Shown: positions 34,610 to 43,953, counted from the stretch's first letter. The stretch is DNA of 64,000 bases from Mycobacterium sp. GA-2829 (GCF_001499965.1 NZ_LQIT01000003.1:100986-164985); one strand, 5' to 3'. Program-made: numbers and translations. Notes: a model not told the origin generated them from the letters alone.

Positions 34610-34610
34610 C

Positions 34611-35978
34611 ATGCTCGACGCCGATTACCTCGTCGTCGGGGCGGGTGCGATGGGGCTCGCCTTCGTCGACACGCTGATCACCGAGACCGATGCCACCGTC
34701 GTGATCGTCGACCGCAACCACGCCCCCGGCGGGCACTGGACCACCGCGTACCCGTACGTCCGGCTGCACCAGCCGTCGGCGTACTACGGCGTCAACTCCC
34801 GGCAGCTCGGCAGCGGCACGATCGACCAGAGCGGGCCGAACGCCGGGTTCTACGAACTGGCGGGCGGTCCGGAGGTCTGCGCGTACTACGAGACCGTGAT
34901 GCGCGAGCAGTTGCTGCCGTCCGGACGGGTCACCTACCTGCCGATGAGCGAATACCTCGGCGACGGGCGGATCCGCACCCTCGGCGGCGACGAGGTGGAG
35001 GTGAGCGCGCGCCGGACGGTGGTCACCCACTTCGACGTCGTGGTGCCTGCGATGCGGCCACCCCAGTACGCCGTGGCCGACGGTGTTACGTGGATACCGC
35101 CCAATGCGTTGCCGCGGGCCGCCGCCCACGAGCGGTACGTCATCGTCGGCGCGGGCAAGACCGCGATGGACGCGTGCGTGTTCCTGCTCCGCCACCGTGT
35201 GGCCCCGGCGCGGCTGACGTGGATCAAACCCCGCGAGGCGTGGCTGATGGACCGCGCGACCGTGCAGCCCGGGGCGACGTTCACCAAACGGGTGCTCGCC
35301 GACCTCACCGGCCAGATGACCGCGGTCCGGGAGGCGACGTCGCTGCCGGACCTGTTCGAGCGGCTGGAGGCGAACGGCTCGCTGCTGCGGGTCGACCGGT
35401 CCGTCGACCCGACGATGTACCGCTGCGCGATCGTGGCCCAGGGCGAACTGGAGATGCTGCGCAGCATCGAGGACGTGGTGCGGCTCGGGCGGGTGACCGG
35501 GGTCGAACCCGGCCGCGTCACGCTCGACGGCGGCACCGTCGACATCGCCGGTGACGCGCTCTACGTGGACTGCACCGCCGACGGTCTCGGCGACAAACCG
35601 CCGACGACGGTGTTCGACGGCGACCTGATCACGCTGCAGACCGTGCGGACGTGCCAGCCGGCGTTCAGCGCCGCGGTGATCGGCCACGTCGAAGCGGCCT
35701 ACGACGACGACGAGACGCGCAACGCGTACTGCGGGCCGGTGCCGTATCCGCGGGTGCCCGCCGACTGGCTGCGCATGATGCTGACGTTCCACCGCAACCA
35801 GCAGCGGTGGTTCGACGACCCGCAGATGATGGCGTGGCTCGACGGCGCGCGGCTGAACATCCTGCACCACGTCACCGCGGGCGTGAGCGAACGCGCCCGC
35901 GAACGGATCGTCGGAATGATGGCCTCGCAACTGCCCGCGGTCAACGACAAGCTCGAGGAGCTGCTGACCGAAGTGTGA
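34611..35978 (+). CDS. FAD-dependent oxidoreductase, monooxygenase-like
   Basis: A 455-residue flavoprotein. The FAD motif GAGAMG (10-15, VVGAGAMGLAF) is followed by DRNHAPGGHWTTAYPYVRLHQPSAYYG (in part), a pattern shared with flavin monooxygenase-like proteins. The second nucleotide motif is IVGAGKTAMD (about 179-188). A DGG and DCTADG region leads to the C-terminal helical part. It is one base downstream of the epoxide hydrolase gene, so a shared pathway is likely: perhaps this enzyme oxidises an alkene or ketone and the hydrolase opens the product. The BVMO fingerprint was not found, so the reaction is open. Confidence 0.83.
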   Translation: MLDADYLVVGAGAMGLAFVDTLITETDATVVIVDRNHAPGGHWTTAYPYVRLHQPSAYYGVNSRQLGSGTIDQSGPNAGFYELAGGPEVCAYYETVMREQLLPSGRVTYLPMSEYLGDGRIRTLGGDEVEVSARRTVVTHFDVVVPAMRPPQYAVADGVTWIPPNALPRAAAHERYVIVGAGKTAMDACVFLLRHRVAPARLTWIKPREAWLMDRATVQPGATFTKRVLADLTGQMTAVREATSLPDLFERLEANGSLLRVDRSVDPTMYRCAIVAQGELEMLRSIEDVVRLGRVTGVEPGRVTLDGGTVDIAGDALYVDCTADGLGDKPPTTVFDGDLITLQTVRTCQPAFSAAVIGHVEAAYDDDETRNAYCGPVPYPRVPADWLRMMLTFHRNQQRWFDDPQMMAWLDGARLNILHHVTAGVSERARERIVGMMASQLPAVNDKLEELLTEV

Positions 35979-36060
35979 CGTTCGACTCCTCATCAGGCGG
36001 TACCCTGTTGACGTTTGCGGGGGGCGACAGCGTTTCAGCTGCGATCTGAGGGTGAGGGAG

Positions 36061-37146
36061 ATGGCGGCGGCGTTGTCGAGTCGGTGGCGGTCACACGTTC
36101 ACCACTATGAATGGATGAGCGACTACCTGGCCGCACGCCGGATGACCACGGCGGTGCGGGCGATGATGGGCGGTATCGCGGCCTCCTTGGCGGTTTGCCT
36201 GGTGGTGCTGCTCCGCTTTGACGGACCGCAGGGCCCGGTGCCCATCGCGATGACGTGGGTCGCGTTCGGCTGCGGGATCTTCGGTGTCGTGCTGTGGGCG
36301 TGGCGGTGGCCCACCCACGGTCAATCAGTGGCGTTCGCGCTGGTGTCGAACGTCGCGATCGCGCTGTCGTGTCTGGCATATCCGAACCCGCACGGCGCAC
36401 TCCTGGGGTGCATCTCGTTCGCGACGATCGCCGCCTACATCGCGTTCTTCCACTCGACGACGCTGGTGGTCTACAACTTCGCGGTCACCGCGGTCGTCGG
36501 TGTCATCGCCGCGGTGCGGATCGCGATGACCGGACACGCCGCGATGGCGGTGGTCGACCTGTTCATCGTGGTGCAGATCAACATCGCGATGCCGTTGGCG
36601 ATCCACGTCCTGGTCCGCGCGCTCGGGGTCGATCTGGCGCGCGCCGACCGCGATCCGCTCACCGGGCTGTTCAACCGGCGGGCGTTCTACGCGCACAGCG
36701 GCAAGCTGCTCGGCGGCCGTCCAGCGCACGGCGGAACCCACCTGGCGATCGTGGTGGTCGACCTCGACGACTTCAAGCGGATCAACGACACCTACGGCCA
36801 TCAGGTCGGCGACGAGGCGTTGATCGCGGTGAGTCAGGCGTTGTCACGGGCGGTGGTGGGGGCGCCGACGGTGATCGGGCGCAGCGGCGGTGAGGAGTTC
36901 GTGATCGCCGCGGTGCTGGAGGACGACAACCCCGCGCCGCTGGCGGAGCGAATCTGCGAGGAGATCGCGGCGCTGCCGGAGCCCGTCACGGCCAGTGTCG
37001 GCACGGCGTACACGGCGCTCGACGCGACACGCGGGAACCTCGAGTCGACGCTCGACCGGATGGTGCAGGCCGCGGACGCGGCGATGTACGAGGCGAAACG
37101 GGCGGGCGGGAACAAGTGCTACCACTTCAGCGAGCCGTATTGCTGA
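36061..37146 (+). CDS. Membrane-bound diguanylate cyclase (GGDEF)
   Basis: A 361-residue protein with six hydrophobic spans in the first half (about 33-190) and a C-terminal GGDEF domain that makes cyclic di-GMP from two GTP. The domain starts ARADRDPLTGLFNRRAF. It has DLDDFKRINDTYGHQVGDEAL and the catalytic loop RSGGEEFVIA, a valid GGEEF signature. No EAL domain and no clear RxxD inhibitory site next to the loop is seen. The ATG at 36061 has GAGGG eight bases upstream; a GTG at 36052 would add three residues. Palindromic repeats follow the gene. Confidence 0.93.
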   Translation: MAAALSSRWRSHVHHYEWMSDYLAARRMTTAVRAMMGGIAASLAVCLVVLLRFDGPQGPVPIAMTWVAFGCGIFGVVLWAWRWPTHGQSVAFALVSNVAIALSCLAYPNPHGALLGCISFATIAAYIAFFHSTTLVVYNFAVTAVVGVIAAVRIAMTGHAAMAVVDLFIVVQINIAMPLAIHVLVRALGVDLARADRDPLTGLFNRRAFYAHSGKLLGGRPAHGGTHLAIVVVDLDDFKRINDTYGHQVGDEALIAVSQALSRAVVGAPTVIGRSGGEEFVIAAVLEDDNPAPLAERICEEIAALPEPVTASVGTAYTALDATRGNLESTLDRMVQAADAAMYEAKRAGGNKCYHFSEPYC

Positions 37147-37169
37147 CTGGGCGCTTGCTGCTGCTGCGC

Positions 37170-37230
37170 CGCGAGACTGAAGCTACGCAGCGGTTGTGCG
37201 AGTGAGGCCCAGCGTGGCTTCCGTCTCGCG
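37170..37230. repeat. 61-bp palindromic element, copy 1
   Basis: Outer arms CGCGAGACTGAAGCTACGC and GCGTGGCTTCCGTCTCGCG pair at 17 of 19 positions, with a 23-base loop. The copy lies between the diguanylate cyclase and DUF559 genes. Two more copies are at 37275-37335 and 38197-38257, in the same orientation. Confidence 0.8.
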
Positions 37231-37274
37231 AATTCAGTTGGCCGCGTGACTACCTGGTCGCCGCATCGCGACAC

Positions 37275-37335
37275 CGCCAGACTGAAGCTACGCAGCGGTT
37301 GTGCGAGTGAGGCCCTGCGTGGCTTCCGTCTCGCG
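37275..37335. repeat. 61-bp palindromic element, copy 2
   Basis: Almost identical to copy 1 across the loop and right arm, with small changes in the outer left arm (CGCCAGAC instead of CGCGAGAC). It overlaps the 3' end of the DUF559 gene, whose last 15 or so residues and stop codon are encoded inside the element. Confidence 0.8.
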
Positions 37336-38163
37336 TACACGTCTGGCCGCCGCCACCCGCGCGAGGATGTCGGCCTCGTCGTCTTCGGCGATCACCTGGA
37401 CGACGATCCATCCCAGCGCTGCCAGACGACGCAACTTGCGCTGGTCCATCACATAGCGCCGTCGACTGGTCTGGTGGTATTCGCCGTCATACTCGATGGC
37501 GATTCTCAACTCGGGCCAGCCCATGTCCGAGACACCGATCAGGCCGAGGTGGTCGTAGACCGGGATCTGGGTGCGCAGCGAGTGGTAGCCGTTGTCGATG
37601 AGGAGCAGTCGCAGCCAGGTCTCCTTCGGAGAGGCCGCGCCGGCGTCGATCAGCGGCAGCGCGACGCGTAGACCTTTCAAGCCTCGGGCGCGCGGGTAAC
37701 GCTGTGCCAACGACCAGACATCGTCGACGGGAAATCGCCGCGCCCACATGAGCGCATCCAATCGGGCGACGGCATCGTCACGCGGAAGCCGTCGCCCGAG
37801 ATCGAATGCCGTTCGCGCGCAACTCGTCACGGGTATCCGACCGAAGCGGTCGATCTCGTCGGCGGCGAGGGTGTCATTGCGGACGACGAGCCCATCGGGC
37901 GCGTGGGTGTTGTTCCAGATGAGCTCGATCGGGATGTCGTCGTCGACCCATGGCGCACCCTGCATGGCTGCGGCCGACAGTCCGCCGATCACCGCCCGTC
38001 GTCGTGACCACAGCCACGCCGCGTAGATCCTGTCCTTCAGCGACGGCTCGGTCTGCTTCGGGCAGTACACGTCCGGATAGATGCGAACGTGCCAGCGCGC
38101 CAACTCGTACCGTGTCACGGCGCCGTTTGCCAGGGCCTCCGTGCCGATGAAGATCGTCCCCAT
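37288..38163 (-). CDS. DUF559 (Vsr-like nuclease fold) protein with AbiEi-type N-terminus
   Basis: A 291-residue protein. The N-terminal part (ALANGAVTRYELARWHVRIYPDVYCPK) resembles the winged-helix start of AbiEi-type antitoxins. The C-terminal DUF559 domain has the PD-(D/E)xK-like core SPKETWLRLLLIDNGY, VSDMGWPELRIAIEYDGEYH and LGWIVVQV. Such genes are numerous and variable in mycobacteria; their role is unknown, with nuclease or defence functions suggested by the fold. The ATG at 38163 was chosen because the longer in-frame start would run into copy 3 of the repeat. The 3' end lies inside copy 2, so the gene is bracketed by the same repeat on both sides. Confidence 0.8.
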   Translation of the reverse strand: MGTIFIGTEALANGAVTRYELARWHVRIYPDVYCPKQTEPSLKDRIYAAWLWSRRRAVIGGLSAAAMQGAPWVDDDIPIELIWNNTHAPDGLVVRNDTLAADEIDRFGRIPVTSCARTAFDLGRRLPRDDAVARLDALMWARRFPVDDVWSLAQRYPRARGLKGLRVALPLIDAGAASPKETWLRLLLIDNGYHSLRTQIPVYDHLGLIGVSDMGWPELRIAIEYDGEYHQTSRRRYVMDQRKLRRLAALGWIVVQVIAEDDEADILARVAAARRVRETEATQGLTRTTAA

Positions 38164-38196
38164 GGGCAGATGCTGGCAGGGACGACCGACAATCTT

Positions 38197-38257
38197 CGCG
38201 AGACTGAAATCCCGCAGCAAAAGTGCGAGTGCGGGCCTGCGTGGCTTCCGTCTCGCG
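38197..38257. repeat. 61-bp palindromic element, copy 3
   Basis: A more diverged copy of the element at 37170. Outer arms CGCGAGACTGAA and the right arm GCGTGGCTTCCGTCTCGCG are kept, while the inner left arm and loop differ. It lies between the DUF559 start and the 3' end of the ABC exporter operon. Confidence 0.75.
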
Positions 38258-38275
38258 CCACCTCGCAGAGCCGGG

Positions 38276-40099
38276 TCAGGCCAGCGACTGCTCCCACGCC
38301 CGGTGCAGCGCCGCGTACCGGCCGTCGGCCCGCCCGATCAGCTCGTCGGGCGCCCCGTCCTCCACGATGTGACCGCCCTCGAGTACCAGCACCCGGTCGG
38401 CGATCGCGACCGTCGACAACCGGTGCGCGATCACCAACGCGGTCCGGTCGCTCAGCACCGTTTCCAACGCCCGCTGCACCATTCGCTCACTCGGGATGTC
38501 CAGCGACGACGTCGCCTCGTCGAGGATCAGCACCGCGGGATCGGCGAGGAACGCGCGCGCGAACGCGATGAGCTGCCGCTGCCCCGCCGACAACCGGCCG
38601 CCGCGCTTGGCGACGTCGGTGTCGAACCCGTCGGGCAGCGAGTCGATGAAGCGGTCCGCCCCGACCGCCGCGGCCGCCGCCCGCACCTGCTCGTCGGTGG
38701 CGTCCGGCTTCCCGAACCGGATGTTGTCGGCGACGGTGCCCTCGAACATGAAATTCTCCTGCGTCACCATCACCACGTGCCTGCGCAGTTCGCTCTGCGA
38801 CAACCGCCGCAGATCGGTGCCGTCGAGCGTCACCGCCCCGGACGTGGGGTCGTAGAACCGGGCGATGAGCTTGGCGATCGTCGTCTTTCCCGCCCCGGTC
38901 GTGCCGACCAGCGCGACGGTCTGCCCCGCGGGCACCGTCAGGTTCAGCCCCGGTAGCACCGGCCGATCGGGTGAGTATCCGAACCGGACGTCGCGGAACG
39001 CGATCTCACCGCGCACCGACGTCAGCGCCACCGGATGCTCAGGATCGGAGATACCCGGCTGCTCGGCGAGCACCCCGGCGAGTTTCTCCAGCGCCGACGA
39101 CGCCGACTGGAAGGTGTTGAAGAACTGCGAGATCTCCTGCATCGGTTCGAAGAACATCCGCAGGTAGAGCAGGAACGCGGTCAGCGTCCCGATCGTCATC
39201 TCCCCGTGCAGCACCCGCGAGCCGCCGTAGAGCAGCACCACGCCGGTGGTGATGTTGCCGACGAGCTTCACCCCCGGCATGAAGATCGCCAGCAGTTTGA
39301 ACGTCCGCTCGTTGATCTCGCGGTACTCGTCGGCGATGTCGGTGAAGATCTCCTGATTCCGCGGCTCGCGGCGGTACGCCTGCACCGCCTTGATCCCGGT
39401 CATCGTCTCGACGAACTGCACGATGACCAGCGCGGCGCTCTCGCGCACCTTGCGGTAGGTCTTGGCCGATTCGGTGCGGAACCACCACACCAGCGCCACC
39501 AGGATCGGGAACGCCGCCAGGCACATCAGGCCCAGTTTCACGTCGAGCGTCACCAGCAGGATCGCGGTACCGACCAGCGTGAGCACCGCAGTGATCAAAC
39601 TGTCGAAACCCGTCTCCAGCATGTCCTGGATGGCCTCGACGTCGTTGGTCGAACGGCTCACCACCCGGCCCGAGGTGTACCGGTCGTGGAATGCGATGTC
39701 GAGGCGCTGGAAGTGCCGGAACACCCTGCGGCGCAACTCGAGTAGCACCTTCTGCCCAATCCGGCCCGACCGTCGCAGGAAGAACATCCGCCCGCTCGCC
39801 TGCACGAGGACCACCCCGCACAGCGCGCCGACGATCAGCATCAGCTCACGCGCCGACCCGCCTTCGAGCAGCGGCGGGATGCCGTGGTCGATGCCGCGCT
39901 GCACCAGGATCGGCACCGAAAGCCGCGCCGCGTTCTCCACGACCACGACGAGCGCGAGCAGGATCAGCGCGGCCTGGTACGGCTTGAGTAGGCTGCCCAG
40001 CAGCGCACGGGCCTCGCGGCGCCGCGGCAGACTTTCGTCGATCGGGAGATTGTCGTCCTGGTTCTCCTTGACGCGGCCGCGCCAGTCGGTGGTCGTCAT
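38276..40099 (-). CDS. ABC exporter subunit with canonical ATP site (second of pair)
   Basis: A 607-residue half-transporter with six membrane spans in the N-terminal half (about 38-330) and an ATPase domain. Walker A is GTTGAGKT, the Walker B end is LILDEATSSLD with the catalytic Glu, and the H-loop is VIAHRLST. The signature reads LSAGQ instead of LSGGQ. The start is the ATG at 40099 (MTTTDWRGRVKENQ), which overlaps the partner gene (ATGA). A much longer open frame upstream is only antisense-like reading of the partner gene. With the next entry it forms a heterodimeric exporter similar in layout to Rv1272c-Rv1273c. Substrate unknown. Confidence 0.92.
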   Translation of the reverse strand: MTTTDWRGRVKENQDDNLPIDESLPRRREARALLGSLLKPYQAALILLALVVVVENAARLSVPILVQRGIDHGIPPLLEGGSARELMLIVGALCGVVLVQASGRMFFLRRSGRIGQKVLLELRRRVFRHFQRLDIAFHDRYTSGRVVSRSTNDVEAIQDMLETGFDSLITAVLTLVGTAILLVTLDVKLGLMCLAAFPILVALVWWFRTESAKTYRKVRESAALVIVQFVETMTGIKAVQAYRREPRNQEIFTDIADEYREINERTFKLLAIFMPGVKLVGNITTGVVLLYGGSRVLHGEMTIGTLTAFLLYLRMFFEPMQEISQFFNTFQSASSALEKLAGVLAEQPGISDPEHPVALTSVRGEIAFRDVRFGYSPDRPVLPGLNLTVPAGQTVALVGTTGAGKTTIAKLIARFYDPTSGAVTLDGTDLRRLSQSELRRHVVMVTQENFMFEGTVADNIRFGKPDATDEQVRAAAAAVGADRFIDSLPDGFDTDVAKRGGRLSAGQRQLIAFARAFLADPAVLILDEATSSLDIPSERMVQRALETVLSDRTALVIAHRLSTVAIADRVLVLEGGHIVEDGAPDELIGRADGRYAALHRAWEQSLA

Positions 40100-42021
40100 C
40101 GGCGTTCGGCCTCTGTGGTGACGAACCGCGGATCGGCGCAGACGCCCTCGGTCGCCTCGTGTTCGGTGTAGGCGTGGTCGAGGCGCTCGCGCGCGGCGGC
40201 GTCCTCCCAGTCGACGACGTGCTCGGCGCCGTCGTCGAGTTCGTCGTCGGCTGCCAGCAGGTAGCGGTACTGCGGCACGTCGGCGAGCAGCTGGGCGTGG
40301 GTGCCGACGTGGGTGATGGTCCCGTTCTCGAGCAGCGCCACCTTGTCGGCGAGCAGCACCGTCGAGGCCCGGTGCGCGACGACGACGCCGGTGACGGCGT
40401 GCAGCACGCGGCGCAGCGCCTCCTCGACGACGGCCTCGGTGTGCACGTCGAGCGCGGACAACGTGTCGTCGAGGACGAGGATCCGCGGTGCGGCGAGGAT
40501 CGCGCGGGCCAGCGAAAGGCGTTGCCGCTGACCGCCGGACAGGCTCATGCCCTGTTCGCCGATGCGGGTGTCGAGGCCGAACGGCAGGCCGTAAACGAAC
40601 TGCGCGGCGGCCACCTCGATGGCCTCGGCGAGCTGTTCGTCGGTCGCGTCCGGCCGACCCAGCCGCAGGTTCTCCGCGACCGACATCGAGAACAGCGTCG
40701 GATCCTCGAACGCCGTCGCGACCGCCTGCCGCAGTGCGGGCAGCGACAGTTCCCGGATGTCGACGCCGTCGATGCGGATCGACCCCTCGGTCACGTCGTA
40801 AAGCCGCGACAGCAGCGACGCCAGCACCGACTTGCCCGAGCCCGTCGACCCGACCAGGGCCAGCGTCTCCCCCGGTTCGACCGTCACGTTCACGTGGCGC
40901 AGTGCAAAAGCGTCGCTGTCCGGGAACCGGAACCCGACCTCGACGAGTTCGAGCCGCCCGCCGCGCGGGGTCTCGTTGCGGGGGCCGTCGGTGATCTCGC
41001 GTTCGGCGTCGAAGATCTCGGCGATGCGGTTGGCCGCGGTGTAGGACTCCTGCATCATCGACAGCAGGAAGCCCAGCGAGGCGATCGGCCACACCAGCGA
41101 CAGCATCATCGTGATGAACGCGACGAGCGTGCCCAGCGTGACGTAGCCGTGGCCGGCGGCGTATGCACCGAACCCGAGCACGACGATCAGCGTCAGGTTG
41201 GGGATGACCTCGAGCAGCGTCCAGAACTTCGCCGACACCGACACCCGGCGCACCTGGGTGTCGTAGAGGTCGGTGAGTTGTTGGTCGAACCGGTCGTACA
41301 CATAGCCTTCGCGACCGAACGACTTCACCACCCGCAGCCCGAGCGCCGACTCCTCGACGTGGGTCGCGACGTGGCCGGACTGATCCTGCGCCAGCCGCGA
41401 CAGCCGGGTGTACTCACGCTGAAAGTGCAAGACCGTCAACGTGATCGGCACGATCGACACCAGCACAACCACGCCCAGCGGCCAGTACATGGACAGCAGG
41501 ATCGCGGTGACCACGACGATCTGCAGCCCGTTGAGGACCAGGAACACCAGCCCGAAGGACATGAACCGCCGGATCGTGGACAGGTCGTTCATCACCCGCG
41601 ACAACAGCTGGCCGGACTGCCAGCGGCCGTGGAAGCTCATCGGCAGGATCTGCAGCCGGGCGTAGAGGTCCTTGCGGATGTCGGCCTCCACACCCATGGT
41701 GGCCCGCGAGACCAGCCACCGCCGGATGAACCACAGCACGGCCTCGGTGACCCCGACCCCCATCGCGGCGGCGCCGAGGACCCACAGCCCCTGCTGATCC
41801 TGGTGGCGCACCGGCCCGTCGATGACGGCCTTGGTCATCAGCGGGATCGAGATCGTCGCGCCGAGGCTGACGATCGCGACGACGAGCATCGCGATCCACC
41901 GCACCCGATAGGGCATCAGGTACGGCAGCAACCGCCACAGGTCGGAACTGGCGCGCGGCCGCGTCCGCCGGGCAGCGATCGCGGGCGCCGAAACCAGGGC
42001 GCGGGAATCGGGATGGGCCAC
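40096..42021 (-). CDS. ABC exporter subunit with degenerate Walker B (first of pair)
   Basis: A 641-residue half-transporter: six spans (about 40-330), Walker A GSTGSGKS, signature LSGGQRQR and H-loop VVVAHRAST. The residue after Walker B is Asp, not Glu (LVLDDTLSALD), so this nucleotide site is probably slow or non-hydrolytic. The partner encoded next has the canonical Glu and an altered signature, as in known heterodimeric exporters (TM287/288 type). A C-terminal extension of about 40 acidic residues follows the ATPase domain. The GTG start reads MAHPDSRALV. Lipid or drug export are both possible. Confidence 0.92.
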   Translation of the reverse strand: MAHPDSRALVSAPAIAARRTRPRASSDLWRLLPYLMPYRVRWIAMLVVAIVSLGATISIPLMTKAVIDGPVRHQDQQGLWVLGAAAMGVGVTEAVLWFIRRWLVSRATMGVEADIRKDLYARLQILPMSFHGRWQSGQLLSRVMNDLSTIRRFMSFGLVFLVLNGLQIVVVTAILLSMYWPLGVVVLVSIVPITLTVLHFQREYTRLSRLAQDQSGHVATHVEESALGLRVVKSFGREGYVYDRFDQQLTDLYDTQVRRVSVSAKFWTLLEVIPNLTLIVVLGFGAYAAGHGYVTLGTLVAFITMMLSLVWPIASLGFLLSMMQESYTAANRIAEIFDAEREITDGPRNETPRGGRLELVEVGFRFPDSDAFALRHVNVTVEPGETLALVGSTGSGKSVLASLLSRLYDVTEGSIRIDGVDIRELSLPALRQAVATAFEDPTLFSMSVAENLRLGRPDATDEQLAEAIEVAAAQFVYGLPFGLDTRIGEQGMSLSGGQRQRLSLARAILAAPRILVLDDTLSALDVHTEAVVEEALRRVLHAVTGVVVAHRASTVLLADKVALLENGTITHVGTHAQLLADVPQYRYLLAADDELDDGAEHVVDWEDAAARERLDHAYTEHEATEGVCADPRFVTTEAERR

Positions 42022-42072
42022 TTAGTCAATCTTCCCATCGGCGGCAAGCGGTTAACGTCGCAGCGGAAATCG

Positions 42073-43953
42073 TCATGCAACCGCCTCCGGCTCCGCGAAC
42101 TGCGTCTCGTACAGCTCGGCGTACCGGCCGCCGCGGGCCAACAGCTGCTGATGGGTGCCGCGTTCGACGATGCGGCCGTCCTCGACGACGAGGATCACGT
42201 CCGCGGCGCGCACCGTCGACAGCCGGTGGGCGATGACCAGCGACGTCCGCCCGGCCAGCGCCTCCCCGAGCGCCTGCTGCACGGCAGCTTCCGACGCCGA
42301 GTCCAGCGCCGCGGTCGCCTCGTCGAGCACCACCACCCGGGACCTCCCCAACAGCAGGCGGGCGATCGTCAGCCGTTGCCGCTGCCCGCCCGACAGACGG
42401 TAGCCGCGCTCACCGACAACGGTATCCAGCCCGTCGGGCATCGCGGCGACGACGTCGGCCAGCCGGGCCCGGCGCAGCGCGGCCCACAGTTCGTCGTCGG
42501 TGGCTGACGGCGCGGCGAGCCGTAGGTTGGCGCGGATCGTCTCGTGGAACAGGTGCCCGTCCTGGGTGACCATGCCGACGGTCTCGCGCAGCGAGGCGAA
42601 CGTCAAATCGCGCACGTCGACACCGGCCAACCGGATCGCGCCGGAATCGACGTCGTAGAGGCGGGCCAGCAGCGCGGCGATCGTGGACTTACCCGCGCCC
42701 GAGGACCCGACAAGCGCGACCATCTGACCCGGTTCGGCGGTGAACGAGATGCCGTGCAGCACCTCACCGTCGTCCCGGTCGTCGAGCACGGCCACCTCTT
42801 CGAGCGAGGCCAGCGACACCTTGTCGGCGGTCGGGTAGGAGAACCGCACTTGATCGAATTCGACGCGCACGGGGCCGTCCGGCAGCTCGATCGCGTCGGG
42901 CTCCTCCCGGATGAGCGGTTCCAGATCGACCACCTCGAAGACCCGCTCGAAAGACACCAGCGCCGAAGCGATCTCGACGCGGGCGTTGGCCAGCGCGGTC
43001 AGCGGTGCGTAGAGCCGCGTCAACAGCAGCGCCAGCGACACGATCGACCCGGCCTGCAGATGCCCGCCGAGGGCGATCACCCCGCCCAAGCCGTAGACCA
43101 ACGCCAGCGCGAGCGCCGACATCAAGGTCAGCGAGTTCATGAACGTCGACTGCAGCATCGCCGACCGCACCCCGATGTCGCGGACCCGCCCGGCCCGCAC
43201 GGCGAATTCGTGGGATTCGGCGGTCGGACGGCCGAACAGTTTGACCAGCGTGGCGCCCGGGGCCGAGAACCGTTCGGTCATCTGGGTGTTCATCGTCGCG
43301 TTGTGGATCGCGCTCTCCCGCGACAGGTGCGCCATCTTCGCGCCGATGCGGCGGGCGGGCAGCACGAACACCGGCACCAACACGAGGGCGACGACGGTGA
43401 CCTGCCACGAGATCGCGAGCATCACGCCGAGGGTGAGGGTCAGCGTGACGAGGTTGGCCACGACACCGGAGAGCGTGTCGGAGAACGCACGCTGGGCGCC
43501 GAGCACGTCGTTGCCCAGGCGGCTGACCAGCGCGCCGGTGCGGGTGCGGGTGAAGAACGCGACCGGCATCTTCTGCACGTGGTCGAACACCGCGGTGCGC
43601 AGGTCGAAGATCAGGCCCTCGCCGATGTTCGACGACAGCCAGCGGGTCAGCAGTGAGATCGCGGCCTCGGCGAGCGCGACGACGGCGATGATCAGGGCGA
43701 GGCCGACGACCACCGATGGCGCGCCGCCTCCGGTGATCTCGTCGACGACGCGGCCGGCGAGCACCGGGGTGGCCACCGCCAGCGCCGCGCTGACCACGCT
43801 GACCGCCACGAACGCGGCAAGCCTGCGGTGGTGGCGGCCGGCGAAAGCCCAGATGCGGTGCAGCAGCGCACGGTCGGCCAGGGAGTGCAGATCCCCGCCG
43901 CGCGCATGCGCCTGGCGGTAGAGGGTCTGCCGGGCGACCGTTTCGATACTCAT
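42073..43953 (-). CDS. ABC exporter half-transporter, canonical
   Basis: A 626-residue half-transporter with six spans (about 45-330) and an ATPase domain with Walker A GSSGAGKS, signature [19 protein letters not shown] and VIAHRLST, all canonical, so it may work as a homodimer. The ATG at 43953 ([14 protein letters not shown]) was taken instead of an in-frame start eight residues upstream. It is 51 bases upstream of the heterodimeric pair on the same strand and could share its promoter. It is divergent from prrA, with 93 bases between. The substrate cannot be told from sequence. Confidence 0.92.
   Translation of the reverse strand: MSIETVARQTLYRQAHARGGDLHSLADRALLHRIWAFAGRHHRRLAAFVAVSVVSAALAVATPVLAGRVVDEITGGGAPSVVVGLALIIAVVALAEAAISLLTRWLSSNIGEGLIFDLRTAVFDHVQKMPVAFFTRTRTGALVSRLGNDVLGAQRAFSDTLSGVVANLVTLTLTLGVMLAISWQVTVVALVLVPVFVLPARRIGAKMAHLSRESAIHNATMNTQMTERFSAPGATLVKLFGRPTAESHEFAVRAGRVRDIGVRSAMLQSTFMNSLTLMSALALALVYGLGGVIALGGHLQAGSIVSLALLLTRLYAPLTALANARVEIASALVSFERVFEVVDLEPLIREEPDAIELPDGPVRVEFDQVRFSYPTADKVSLASLEEVAVLDDRDDGEVLHGISFTAEPGQMVALVGSSGAGKSTIAALLARLYDVDSGAIRLAGVDVRDLTFASLRETVGMVTQDGHLFHETIRANLRLAAPSATDDELWAALRRARLADVVAAMPDGLDTVVGERGYRLSGGQRQRLTIARLLLGRSRVVVLDEATAALDSASEAAVQQALGEALAGRTSLVIAHRLSTVRAADVILVVEDGRIVERGTHQQLLARGGRYAELYETQFAEPEAVA

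Noticed and set aside
37170..38257. The three 61-bp repeats as a CRISPR array
   Set aside because: Spacing is 105 and 922 bases, the repeats are long palindromes with diverged copies, one overlaps a gene end, and no cas genes are present.
38276..41092. A 938-codon version of the second ABC subunit
   Set aside because: The extra N-terminal part overlaps the partner gene in another frame and has no homology. The ATG at 40099 with an ATGA overlap is the proper start.
40159..42507. A very long open frame on the plus strand across the ABC exporter genes
   Set aside because: It runs antisense to two genes with full ABC motifs. Its translation is rich in Arg, His and Gln with no domain, which is what high-GC antisense frames look like.
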